A DNA stretch of 51,948 nt from a virus. Position numbers and translations under genes: made by a program. Below the pieces are notes generated by a model that saw only the letters and a program-made list of their open reading frames with translations, was not told the DNA's origin and did not search any database. The DNA is taken from positions 1 through 51,948 of the IMG/VR virus record IMGVR_UViG_3300034407_001903. One strand, given 5' to 3'. How positions within the stretch are numbered: the stretch's first letter is position 1; every line of letters starts with the position of its first letter. Shown here piece after piece: positions 41,516 through 50,497 of the stretch.

Positions 41516-41978
41516 CTAATCCCCAAGATAGCATAATGCTATTGTCTTTATTTAAAGCACGGTGCGGTGTTTCTGCAGGCACAAACAAGCAATGTCCACT
41601 ATGTGCTGTTATCTCTGTACCGTTTATTTCTAATGTTTTACTTCCATGAGTAACTTGCAATACTAAGTCTACAGGATCGGTGTGAATACCGAATGATGGA
41701 GAATTAGGCTTTGCGTAGAACACATGACAAGTACCATTATTAAAATTACAAATCTGTTCATACTTTTCTAATTTAATTGTTATATCATCACGAAGCAAAA
41801 GATTATCTACTACTCCGAGATATGAAATATAATCATTTTCGGTTATATAATGTTGTAAGCCTTCACTGTCAATGTAGCTGGTCATTACTCTATTATATGC
41901 TAAGTCACTGCGGAGTATATCATAAAACTCTAACATTGACATTTTAACTTTAGGAATCATATCAACACCACACGTCAA
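41502..41978 (-). CDS. cupin/JmjC-like Fe(II) oxygenase-type protein
   Basis: 158 residues from ATG 41978, or 152 from ATG 41960, which begins two bases after the previous stop and may be the true start (no clear ribosome site decides). A double-stranded beta-helix is suggested by FGIHTDPVDLVLQVTHGSKT, with a His-x-Asp metal motif, and by HCLFVPAETPHRAL, with the second metal His. This HxD...H layout fits cupin_8/ROXA-type 2-oxoglutarate hydroxylases, though a non-enzymatic cupin is possible. It sits between another oxygenase and a radical SAM gene, so it may hydroxylate the same target. Confidence 0.55.
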   Translation of the reverse strand: MTCGVDMIPKVKMSMLEFYDILRSDLAYNRVMTSYIDSEGLQHYITENDYISYLGVVDNLLLRDDITIKLEKYEQICNFNNGTCHVFYAKPNSPSFGIHTDPVDLVLQVTHGSKTLEINGTEITAHSGHCLFVPAETPHRALNKDNSIMLSWGLDDRT

Positions 41979-42492
41979 ACGGCATGCAAATTCGCATGTC
42001 TTTTACAGTCTCGACATTGTGCCAAACAAAGCTAGGAAATATAAACAAATCACCAGCCTGAGGCTTTAATACAACAGGTTCAAATATATGATTTAAGTTA
42101 CTGTTGTAACCTCTATTAGCATTACCTCTAGGATCGTGTAATACTAGTTCTCCGCCTACAGGAGGAGTTGCAAGATAAAGTATTCCAGTAAACTGACTTC
42201 CTAAGTGGTTGTGTATATGATGTGTTGCACCTTGTCTATAAACATGTACCCACCAGTTAAAAGAAAATGATTTCTGTTTTGGAAAGTCTGATTCTAAATA
42301 AGATTTAATAGAATTGTCAATAAACTCGTGTGCTAATTTTAATTCTGAATACTCGTCAATATCAGGACGCTCGTGATCACTTATACCATCAGGAAACTTC
42401 ATGATAATATCGTTAACTACATTGCCTAACGCAATTTGATCATCCCACGTAAACTGTGCAAGTGTAGTAGGCCAAAGTTCATTAAGTATCAT
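41962..42492 (-). CDS. 2-oxoglutarate/Fe(II)-dependent oxygenase
   Basis: 176 residues, typical of the phage 2OG-FeII_Oxy_5-like family. The metal/cosubstrate region reads HHIHNHLGSQFTGILYL, then GGELVLHDPRG. A distal AGDLFIFPSFVWHNV holds the second metal His, and an Arg (KDMRICMPF) for 2-oxoglutarate binding follows. Such genes are frequent in marine T4-like phages; substrates are mostly unknown. It overlaps the Nudix gene by 11 bases and the cupin-like gene by 17. It is likely a hydroxylase of protein or nucleotide. Confidence 0.8.
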   Translation of the reverse strand: MILNELWPTTLAQFTWDDQIALGNVVNDIIMKFPDGISDHERPDIDEYSELKLAHEFIDNSIKSYLESDFPKQKSFSFNWWVHVYRQGATHHIHNHLGSQFTGILYLATPPVGGELVLHDPRGNANRGYNSNLNHIFEPVVLKPQAGDLFIFPSFVWHNVETVKDMRICMPFDVWC

Positions 42493-42934
42493 TGTGATCC
42501 TCTATGTATTGCAAAACGTCAACTGCCGTCATGACTTTAGTCTTTATTGTAGCATTGTTTAATGTATTTCGCAACCCCTGATGTAAGGGTTTTGGCCAAT
42601 TTCCAAATGTAACCCAACAGTAACCTGAGTGTTCGTCATTTAACAACGGAATAAATTCGTCATTTACAAAACATAGATATGTATGAAAATTAAACTTTTC
42701 ATCATTTGATACAAATAGCTCTAATGGGATAACTTTAGCAAAAGAAGGAAGTGTGCCTAATTCTTCGGTTATCTCTCGTTGTAGACCTTCCCAAGGAGTT
42801 TCGCCATATTCATTTTTGCCGCCTACTAGTCCCCAGTGCTCAGGCTGTTTAACATGAGTTCGTTGTAATAGTAATACACGTTTAGTTTTAAGGGAACAAA
42901 TCAGAGCTCCACTACAAATTATTTTCTCGGACAT
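42482..42934 (-). CDS. Nudix hydrolase
   Basis: 150 residues with a perfect Nudix box at residues 39-60: G-x5-E-x7-REITEELG (GKNEYGETPWEGLQREITEE). It hydrolyses nucleoside diphosphates linked to another moiety; the exact substrate (oxidised dNTP, sugar nucleotide, NADH, ADP-ribose or RNA cap) cannot be read from the box. It starts 16 bases after the gp15-like stop and shares its operon. Its C-terminal IEDHNDT overlaps the oxygenase start. It is the first non-structural gene of the minus-strand accessory run. Confidence 0.9.
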   Translation of the reverse strand: MSEKIICSGALICSLKTKRVLLLQRTHVKQPEHWGLVGGKNEYGETPWEGLQREITEELGTLPSFAKVIPLELFVSNDEKFNFHTYLCFVNDEFIPLLNDEHSGYCWVTFGNWPKPLHQGLRNTLNNATIKTKVMTAVDVLQYIEDHNDT

Positions 42935-42950
42935 ATAATATATAGTAGTT

Positions 42951-44381
42951 TTAGAGGATGACTTGCCAGTGTCCTGGCTTATATAAACCTTCCCATGCCT
43001 TAATCCATTGCTCGCCGTCCCATTTAAATTGTAGGCCGCTGTTTGGATTAATGTTTGTTACATATACCGGGTCACCTGTGTACTCACTTGCGTCGAATAT
43101 AATAGTCCAAGCAGTTCCATTCCATTCGATAATGTCGTTTGCTCCAGCAACAAAGTCGACACCATTTGTGTTCTTCCAAAAGTCTGGACCGTCGAGGTTG
43201 CTTTCGCTTCCGATATCAGCTGTAAGTAAGAATCTAACACCTGGAACGATTGCCGGAGGATTTCTCACAGGATCAACTACTGCATTAATATTTCCATCTG
43301 ATCTTAATGGTCCTACTAAAGTACTATTTGTTGGCTGAGTGTCAATATCCCAATTAACAGTAAGTTGTGTCTCGTCCAGTGGATTCAAAGTTAAGTAACC
43401 AACAATAGGAGTCTTTGAATCGTCTCTACGTAAGAATATCTTAGATAGTCCTGCTCTATATGTTCCTGGTAATGCATCTAATACACCTTGCCAGTTACCT
43501 TGAGCACCACTAGGCGTTGCTTTTTCGAGCTCAGACGTATTACTAAGACCCATTGGTTTAACAAGTTTGATTGTGTTGCCAAAGACAAGTGAATGCCAAC
43601 TTGCTGCTGCGGTATCTAGATTAGCACTAAATGCATCAGGTACAGTTTGATCCCAGCCTGGGAAGAGAATTGAATCACCCGGTATGTTGATACCAGTTTC
43701 AATTGTGCCTCTGTCTTCGTCACCAATGCTCATAGCAATAGCTGTAATAACACCTAGTTGTTTTACTTTTACTGGAGGACTAATATAAATCGGAGTACTA
43801 AACGATAATGTTGACACATCAATTTCTGTTTCAGTACCTTGTGGTATTGAACGAGAGCTCCATGTAATTCCTTCTAAGTTTACAACACTTAAACTAGTCC
43901 AATCAATAAAGTTATCTGTAGTTTGTATTTCTAAACTTGGGTTGAATAGCGTTAAAATTTGTTCTATAATTTGTAATTTTTGATCAGTGTTCGTTGACCA
44001 AATATCAGCACTTACTGTTAGAGTGTACGGACTTGGCATTAAGCGTTCAACTGTATACGAGTTGCCTTGCTGTGTAGTGTAACGCTGGTTTACTTCGTCA
44101 AAAGCACGTTCTCTAATGTTTACTTTACTAACTAGTGTTGCATCAGACGTTCTAGTCCTGTCTTGCTCCATTGCTGTAACATACATACCTATGCGAGGTG
44201 CGCTTGGTATTTTATTTTCTGAATTATCACGAATAATACTTGACACTTGACGTGTGATATCGCCATACATTACAGGCACAGGAGTAATTTTTCCTGATCC
44301 GTCTTTGTATGTAAAGTTGCTTAGTAAACGCAACATTTGATTTAAATATCGTCTTACTTGGCCGTCATAAAAGTGCTGCAT
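42951..44381 (-). CDS. 15: gp15-like tail completion / sheath stabiliser protein
   Basis: 476 residues. The N-terminal half aligns by eye with T4 gp15: HFYDGQVRRYLNQM against YFYNSSFRRYATLM, PSAPRIGMYVTAME against LPRINLHLVDFS, and RLMPSPYTLTVSADIWSTN against QYNPSPIKMIYELSIFT. KLQIIEQILTLFNPSLEIQ is the strongest block. gp15 caps the finished tail and joins it to the neck. The protein is about 200 residues longer than T4 gp15 (272); the extra C-terminal part (TNGVDFVAGANDIIEWNG, then LQFKWDGEQWIKAWE) looks like added beta domains. Its start overlaps the gp14-like stop (TAATG), keeping T4 order 14-15. Confidence 0.78.
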   Translation of the reverse strand: MQHFYDGQVRRYLNQMLRLLSNFTYKDGSGKITPVPVMYGDITRQVSSIIRDNSENKIPSAPRIGMYVTAMEQDRTRTSDATLVSKVNIRERAFDEVNQRYTTQQGNSYTVERLMPSPYTLTVSADIWSTNTDQKLQIIEQILTLFNPSLEIQTTDNFIDWTSLSVVNLEGITWSSRSIPQGTETEIDVSTLSFSTPIYISPPVKVKQLGVITAIAMSIGDEDRGTIETGINIPGDSILFPGWDQTVPDAFSANLDTAAASWHSLVFGNTIKLVKPMGLSNTSELEKATPSGAQGNWQGVLDALPGTYRAGLSKIFLRRDDSKTPIVGYLTLNPLDETQLTVNWDIDTQPTNSTLVGPLRSDGNINAVVDPVRNPPAIVPGVRFLLTADIGSESNLDGPDFWKNTNGVDFVAGANDIIEWNGTAWTIIFDASEYTGDPVYVTNINPNSGLQFKWDGEQWIKAWEGLYKPGHWQVIL

Positions 44382-45748
44382 TAATTATCGCTCCTTGCTC
44401 TCAAAGCTTCTGATAAACTTTGACGCTGTTTGACTCTGTCATTATAGAAGATAACTTCCCATAAGCCTGCATCAATAATTTCAATAGGCAAGTTAAGTTT
44501 TACTAGATTCGGAATATTGTTTCTAGTATGAGTATCGTACATATTAGGATGTTCGTTAGAATCAAATTCTACCTTGTATCCATTTATTTTAAGCATAATA
44601 AATCTAGGATTATCAACTTGTGATTCTACATCAGTTAGTACTACAGTGTCGCCTTTAGCAAGTGATACTAAGTCGGTTGCTATTTGGTCAATATATGTAT
44701 ATTCGTTATTGTTAATAAACGATGTTTTTTGTGTTTGTCTTGCATCGTCGCTTGTTAAGTTCATTCTCATATTATCACGCATCTTAACCCAACGTTCGCC
44801 GTCATATCTAAAAAGTCTATTTGGCATAAAGTCTACACGTAAGAAATAATCGCCTTCGGCTACTTCTAGTGGAAATGTAATACCACTACCAAACGGTGCA
44901 CCATCAGGTGCTTCTGTAGAGCCCAGTAAGTAACCACTGTATCCGTCTTTTCTAGGAGTGTTTCTTAATGCATCTACTGTAGCTAAACTTCCTGCATTTA
45001 ATGAACTATCATCAACTGTGGCTAAATCAACAGTTCCGTTTTCAGTTGACAACGTATAAAAGTTAGTAATGTCATATCCTGACTTAGGAGCACCTTTTTC
45101 AGCTTCTAATAAGTTAGCATTATTAATTTGCATTTCTGCATCATATGTTGATAACAAGTCACGCAATGATCCTTGATCAGGTGCATCTTCATTCATCGGA
45201 AGATCAAGTATTTCTTTAAATTCTTGACTATCGACAATTTGTTTTAGTTTAACACGGTACAAGTGCGGATACCACGTGGGCGAAAATCCTTCAGCTGCAC
45301 GGTTAACATCTTCTACAACATAAAAGCGTTTAAGTGCTACTTCATAGTCGTTAGCAGCATATTCATCTTTTAAATGTGGCAATTCAATTACGTCTCCAGG
45401 CATAATTTTTCTGCCTAAAGAATCAACGCTACTGTTAATATGAATAGTCATAAACACTGTATCGTTTTGTAAAAACAATCCAAACTGACTTAGATCAAAG
45501 TCGATATCTTGGACATTATATATTCCTCTTAAGGAGTAAATATCCTGGTCGTACTTTCTATCTCTATTTTCTAAAAACAACAGATCTTGAATTTGTCGCT
45601 CGTCTTTCACAGTGGTGCCGTCGTCTGTACCAATGTATTTGTGTACTAGAACATCTGTCCCACCAATTTGGAACATTTCGTATATCTGTCGATCTAAAAA
45701 TTTATAGTCTCGACCTTTTTCTGGTTTATATAAACTGAGTCTGGGCAT
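44381..45748 (-). CDS. 14: gp14-like neck protein
   Basis: 455 residues from ATG 45748 (MPRLSLYKPEKGRDYK). An in-frame ATG 30 bases earlier (45778) would put a late-promoter-like element inside the gene, so I prefer 45748; neither has a good ribosome site. The early part (YEMFQIGGTDVLVHKYIG) and DLSQFGLFLQNDTVFMTIHI followed by MPGDVIELPHLKDEY recall T4 gp14 (FSNFGMQVQDEVTLSINP and EGDLIYFPMDN). The C-terminal region has extra beta domains (YFLRVDFMPNRLFRYDGERW). It attaches with gp13 to the portal after packaging. Immediately followed by gp15. Confidence 0.72.
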   Translation of the reverse strand: MPRLSLYKPEKGRDYKFLDRQIYEMFQIGGTDVLVHKYIGTDDGTTVKDERQIQDLLFLENRDRKYDQDIYSLRGIYNVQDIDFDLSQFGLFLQNDTVFMTIHINSSVDSLGRKIMPGDVIELPHLKDEYAANDYEVALKRFYVVEDVNRAAEGFSPTWYPHLYRVKLKQIVDSQEFKEILDLPMNEDAPDQGSLRDLLSTYDAEMQINNANLLEAEKGAPKSGYDITNFYTLSTENGTVDLATVDDSSLNAGSLATVDALRNTPRKDGYSGYLLGSTEAPDGAPFGSGITFPLEVAEGDYFLRVDFMPNRLFRYDGERWVKMRDNMRMNLTSDDARQTQKTSFINNNEYTYIDQIATDLVSLAKGDTVVLTDVESQVDNPRFIMLKINGYKVEFDSNEHPNMYDTHTRNNIPNLVKLNLPIEIIDAGLWEVIFYNDRVKQRQSLSEALRARSDN

Positions 45749-45756
45749 AGTACAAG

Positions 45757-45764
45757 TATTTATT
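45757..45764 (-). promoter_or_regulatory. T4-late-like promoter (AATAAATA) for the minus-strand neck/accessory operon
   Basis: The minus strand reads AATAAATAC eight bases before the preferred gp14 start. The leader would be only a few bases or absent. It lies back-to-back with the plus-strand site at 45781, repeating the divergent arrangement at 1898-1920. Confidence 0.5.
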
Positions 45765-45780
45765 AGATTCCTGCTCATAA

Positions 45781-45788
45781 GATAAATA
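45781..45788 (+). promoter_or_regulatory. T4-late-like promoter (GATAAATA) for the 1557-residue fibre gene
   Basis: GATAAATAC lies 35 bases before the start at 45823, within the divergent gap between the neck operon and the fibre gene. Same motif as at 10672 and 17150. Confidence 0.55.
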
Positions 45789-45822
45789 CTTTAACAAATG
45801 CAATGCTAGGAAATAGGATACT

Positions 45823-48800
45823 ATGACTCAAGAAATTATTAACGTTGGCAGCAGCCCGGACGCAGGTGATGGCGATACATTACGTTCTGCGCTAACAAAA
45901 ACAAATTTAAATTTTACAGAATTATACGGTAAGGTAGGCGGATTTCCGCAATGGCAAGACGGCCTACAAGGTCAAGTTCTTATTGTAGGTATTGACGGAT
46001 CTATTCAATGGGGCAGTGCAACATCATCAAGTACTGACGCTGCTACATTAGGCGGCCAACCTCCTAGCTTTTATTTAGATTATGACAATTTTGCAAACGT
46101 TCCGGCATTAGTTACTTCGCTTTCAGCATTAACTGATACAAGTGTAGGTTCTGCAACAACAGGCCAAGTACTATCATACGACGGCGCTGTGTGGACAGCG
46201 ACTACTCCAGCAGCAGTAGCACAAGCATTAGGTGATTTAACAAACGTAAGTGTAGCCAATCCTAGCAGTGGGCAAGCACTTGTGTGGAATGGCGCCGCTT
46301 GGGTACCTGGAAGTGTTGCAGCGGATATTGGGTCAACTAGCATTAACGCATTAAGTGATGTAGATACAACTACAACTGCTCCTAACAATGGTGAAGCACT
46401 TGTGTGGGACGGATCAAACTTTGTACCGGGAACAGTATCGTCTACAGACATTTCAACAGCAAGCATTAACGACTTATCAGATGTAGATACAGCTGGTGCA
46501 GTATCAGGTAGTGTATTAAAGTATAGCGGAACTGCTTGGATAGTAGGAACTGACGATAGTGCAGGCGGTATTGCATTAACTGACTTATCAGCTAATACTG
46601 TTGCTGCCAGCGGCACTGGTACACTAACATATAATAATACACTAGGACTGTTTACTTTAACACCTCCTGATTTATCAACATATGCAACAACAGCAAGTTT
46701 AGCAACTGTAGCAACAAGTGGAGCATATGCAGACTTAACAGGCACACCAACATTAGCAACTGTAGCAACAAGTGGCGCATATGCAGACTTAACAGGTGCT
46801 CCTACCATTCCTACAAACGTAGGTGACTTAGCAGATGTAAGTGCAGTTGCGCCTACAACAGGTCAAGTATTAAAATGGGACGGAGCTGTATGGGCACCAG
46901 CAGCTGACTTAACATCAGATGGCGGCGTAGGCATTGCACTAACAGATATTAGCGGCACCGGAGATATTGACTTTAATCAGGTTACTGGTGTTATTAGCTT
47001 TACTAACAGTACCGGTTATATTACAGGTATAGGCTCTTTTAGTGTAGGCGCACTTAATGATGTAGATATCACAACAGCAGCACCTACTAATGGCCAAGCA
47101 CTTGTATGGGACGGAAACGATTTTGTTCCGGGCAGTGTTGCAGCTGATATTAGTGCTACAAGTATTGATGCATTAGCAGACGTAGATACAACTACAGCAG
47201 CACCTACTAACGGACAAGCACTTGTGTGGGACGGATCTAACTTTGTACCTGGAAGTGTTGCTAGTGATTTAAGCACATCAAGTATTGATGCATTAGCAGA
47301 CGTAGATACAACTACAGCAGCACCTACTAACGGACAAGCACTTGTATGGGATGGTTCAAACTTTATACCAGGAGATGTAGCAAGTGTAGACGGAGTTATT
47401 AACTTTGCAGTAACAGCTGATGGAACAAATAACTACGTATTCAACGGTGGCGGCACAACAGCAGCATTAGATCCAGAAATATATCTATCAAGAGGACAAA
47501 CATACACATTCTCAATGGATGCAACTGGTAGTCCATTGTTCATTAAGACTGTAAATTCTACAGGGACTGCAAACGCATATAATGATGGCGTTACTGGCAA
47601 CGGATCAGAAACAGGTACTATTACATTTACAGTACCAATGAATGCACCTGATACACTGTACTATAATTCACAGTACTATCCAGGAATGTCAGGTACAATT
47701 AATGTACTTGATGTGTTTACACAAGCAGACTGGAATGTAATGTTTAGTACTAAGTCAACTGATGATATATCAGAAGGCTCACTTAATCAATGGTACACAG
47801 ACGAACGTGTTGATGACCGCGTAGCTGCATTAATACAAGCCGGTGACGGAATTGCATTAACATATGATGATGTTTCTAATACACTATCAATTGCAACTAC
47901 TGGTGGCGGCACAGGCGGCTCGAGTACATTCTTAGGATTAACAGATACTCCAAGTAGCTTCTTAGGCTTTAATAACAAAGTTCTTGCTGTAAATGCAGAT
48001 GCAACAGCAGTTGAGTTTACAGATATTTCTTCAGCAATATGGGGCAGTGATGTCAAAGGTAGTGTGTTTGGTGATGACTCAACAGTACTTGTTGATGCAG
48101 TATCTAATTTAATCACAGGCGATGTAGTCAACGATAGTGTACGTACAGACAACCTAGGCGGATCAACTGGCACAACAATTAATATTGCTAATAGTTCAAT
48201 CCTTAGCTTTGGCACAGGCGGATACATTTTAGGTCGCCCATTAGCAACACTAGGTGCTTCGCGCATTGAACAGGGCGGATTAACATTCTATAGTACATTG
48301 CCTATGACAGTTAAAGTAGATCCAACAAGTCCAAGCCAAAACTTGAGCTTTGAAGGCTTCTTTACTGGTAGTTTAAACGGTAGTGTTAATGGTACACTAA
48401 GTGGCGATGTTACAAGTACAAACACATCAACGTTTAATAATTTAACAGTTAATGGAACATTTACTTCAACAGGAACATTAGAGTCTGACTTGCAAGGTAC
48501 TATTATCCTTGGTGGCTTAAATAATGCAATAATTAAAACTGAATTTGATGATACTATTATTAACGAGTTCGGCGAAGTACAAAATCTAAACGGTCAGCTC
48601 CCTAGCTACTTCCTTGATTGGGACAACTTTGTAAACAAACCTGCTATTCCTACAATTACTGATCAAATATCAGAATCGGGCGCTGGCGCAACTAACAAGT
48701 ACTTTACAGATGCAAGAGCAAGAGCAGCACTAAGTGGCGGCACAGGTGTAACATATAATAATACAACTGGTGTTATTGCACTGGGCCAAGATATTGCAAC

Positions 48801-50496
48801 TAATGCAAGTCCAACATTCCTTAACTTAACACTTACTGGTAACTTAACAGTTCAAGGTACAACTACAACTATTGACACAACGCAGTTACTAGTCGAAGAT
48901 AACATTGTGACTCTTAATTCAAATGTTACAACTGGTGCTCCTACAATAAATGCAGGTATCGAAGTAAGGCGTGGCGATGAAGGAGTTAAACAACTCGTTT
49001 GGGACGAAGCTGTTGATAAATGGTCAGTCGGCGCAGATACTTTTGTAGCAGCAACATTTGAAGGTAACTTAAACGGAAGTATTACAAGCCCAAGTGCAAC
49101 TATTGAGTTGACTAGTGCAACTAACAAAATTAGAAGTTACTATGCAACATTAGTTGACTTACCAGATGCAACTACATATGCAGGTATGATTGCAACAGTA
49201 CAAGCAACTGGCGAAGTTTATAGTGCTGTTAGCGGAACATGGAATCAACTTGTTAGAGTAGGTGGCGGATTAAACACTGATGGAGTTCCAGAAGGTGATA
49301 ATAATCTATACTTTACTGAAGCAAGAGGCGACGCTAACTTTACTGCAAACTTGTTAGCAATATCAACTGACAGTTTAGCAGAAGGTAGTTCAAATAGATA
49401 TTATCAAACTAGCTACTTTAACCAAGATTTTGATTATCGTTTAACTAACCTACTATCAAGTGATATTGAAGAAGGTACAACTAACTTGTACTGGACAGAA
49501 CAACGATTTGACGATAGCTTTAGTTTAAAAACATCAGATGATTTAGCAGAAGGCATTGCAAACTACTACTTTACAAATGCAAGATTTAATACAGAGTTTG
49601 GCAATAAAACTATCGATGATCTAAGTGGTGTACAGCTAGGTGCCCCGGCAACTGGTGACGTATTACAATGGGACGGAACACAATGGACTAATGGTAGTAC
49701 ATTTGCTACTATTGCAGGTGACTTGAAAGGTTCTGTATTTGCAGACGATTCGAGTGTAATGGTAGACGGTCTAACTGGTGAAATCAAAGGTACTATTAAC
49801 AACGACGATATTAGTATATTAAAACAAGGTTCGGATGTATACATTACTCCAGCTACAGTAACAGATGGAATTAGACTTACTGTTGGTGCTAGCAGCTTAT
49901 TTTATGTCGACGGTGACACTAATCTTGCTGGAACAGTAGTTGTTCAAGGCAGTGTACAAACAGCAACTGGCGTAAACGTATTACCAGAGTTTGATTTAGA
50001 CGGCGACATTGGTAGTGCAGATTTTAGATACGGAAATATATATGCAGGTACTATTGTTTCCGATGACTTTAGAGGCGATATTACAGGTAGTGTATTTGCT
50101 CTAGACAGTACACAAATTATTAACGACATTGACGGCACTGTAGTAGGTGATGTAAATAACGCTAACGTAACAACTGGCGTATTAAAAACAGGAAAACTAT
50201 CTAGAGGTTGGACTGAACTGATAACTAGTGTAACTGCTGAAGCAGGCAGTCACTATATTGTAGATACTAGTGTAACAGGTGGAGTAACTATTACGCTTCC
50301 TACTGTTGCAGAACTAGGCGATGAAATAAGAGTAATAGACGGATTTGGCACAGCTAGCCAGTTTAACATTACTATTGCAAGAAATGGACATAATATCCAG
50401 GGTAGAGCAGACGATTTGATTATCCAAACTGATCGTTCTGCATTTGGATTAGTTTATTACAATGCAGAGCAAGGTTGGATATTAACGGAGAACTAA
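45823..50496 (+). CDS. large fibre/baseplate-associated structural protein (1557 residues)
   Basis: The N-terminus INVGSSPDAGDGDTLRSAL with KTNLNFTELYGK is a widespread start module of marine phage fibre and baseplate proteins. Residues about 90-520 hold repeats of SIDALADVDTTTAAPTNGQA followed by LVWDGSNFVPG, plus two copies of ATSGAYADLTG. A cupredoxin-like segment may be present around YVFNGGGTTAALDPEIYLSR, then TYTFSMDATGSPLFI and YYPGMSGTINV. Later units include NLTLTGNLTVQGTTTTIDTT. The C-terminal ~90 residues (HYIVDTSVTGGVTITLPTVA and FGLVYYNAEQGWILTEN) form a domain often found at fibre tips. It probably forms a fibre or baseplate spike protein for host contact. Confidence 0.7.
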   Translation: MTQEIINVGSSPDAGDGDTLRSALTKTNLNFTELYGKVGGFPQWQDGLQGQVLIVGIDGSIQWGSATSSSTDAATLGGQPPSFYLDYDNFANVPALVTSLSALTDTSVGSATTGQVLSYDGAVWTATTPAAVAQALGDLTNVSVANPSSGQALVWNGAAWVPGSVAADIGSTSINALSDVDTTTTAPNNGEALVWDGSNFVPGTVSSTDISTASINDLSDVDTAGAVSGSVLKYSGTAWIVGTDDSAGGIALTDLSANTVAASGTGTLTYNNTLGLFTLTPPDLSTYATTASLATVATSGAYADLTGTPTLATVATSGAYADLTGAPTIPTNVGDLADVSAVAPTTGQVLKWDGAVWAPAADLTSDGGVGIALTDISGTGDIDFNQVTGVISFTNSTGYITGIGSFSVGALNDVDITTAAPTNGQALVWDGNDFVPGSVAADISATSIDALADVDTTTAAPTNGQALVWDGSNFVPGSVASDLSTSSIDALADVDTTTAAPTNGQALVWDGSNFIPGDVASVDGVINFAVTADGTNNYVFNGGGTTAALDPEIYLSRGQTYTFSMDATGSPLFIKTVNSTGTANAYNDGVTGNGSETGTITFTVPMNAPDTLYYNSQYYPGMSGTINVLDVFTQADWNVMFSTKSTDDISEGSLNQWYTDERVDDRVAALIQAGDGIALTYDDVSNTLSIATTGGGTGGSSTFLGLTDTPSSFLGFNNKVLAVNADATAVEFTDISSAIWGSDVKGSVFGDDSTVLVDAVSNLITGDVVNDSVRTDNLGGSTGTTINIANSSILSFGTGGYILGRPLATLGASRIEQGGLTFYSTLPMTVKVDPTSPSQNLSFEGFFTGSLNGSVNGTLSGDVTSTNTSTFNNLTVNGTFTSTGTLESDLQGTIILGGLNNAIIKTEFDDTIINEFGEVQNLNGQLPSYFLDWDNFVNKPAIPTITDQISESGAGATNKYFTDARARAALSGGTGVTYNNTTGVIALGQDIATNASPTFLNLTLTGNLTVQGTTTTIDTTQLLVEDNIVTLNSNVTTGAPTINAGIEVRRGDEGVKQLVWDEAVDKWSVGADTFVAATFEGNLNGSITSPSATIELTSATNKIRSYYATLVDLPDATTYAGMIATVQATGEVYSAVSGTWNQLVRVGGGLNTDGVPEGDNNLYFTEARGDANFTANLLAISTDSLAEGSSNRYYQTSYFNQDFDYRLTNLLSSDIEEGTTNLYWTEQRFDDSFSLKTSDDLAEGIANYYFTNARFNTEFGNKTIDDLSGVQLGAPATGDVLQWDGTQWTNGSTFATIAGDLKGSVFADDSSVMVDGLTGEIKGTINNDDISILKQGSDVYITPATVTDGIRLTVGASSLFYVDGDTNLAGTVVVQGSVQTATGVNVLPEFDLDGDIGSADFRYGNIYAGTIVSDDFRGDITGSVFALDSTQIINDIDGTVVGDVNNANVTTGVLKTGKLSRGWTELITSVTAEAGSHYIVDTSVTGGVTITLPTVAELGDEIRVIDGFGTASQFNITIARNGHNIQGRADDLIIQTDRSAFGLVYYNAEQGWILTEN
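46700..46805 (+). repeat. short 54-bp tandem repeat coding ATSGAYADLTG
   Basis: Two near-identical 54-base units encode LATVATSGAYADLTG followed by TPT or APT. This short module occurs widely in phage tail fibres. Confidence 0.75.
47041..47400 (+). repeat. three 120-bp tandem repeats in the fibre gene
   Basis: Units 47041-47160, 47161-47280 and 47281-47400 are each exactly 120 bp (40 codons). The second and third are identical for about the first 64 bases; the first is more diverged. Related, less regular copies occur at 46340-46560. In-frame units allow fibre length change by recombination. Confidence 0.85.
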
Positions 50497-50497
50497 T

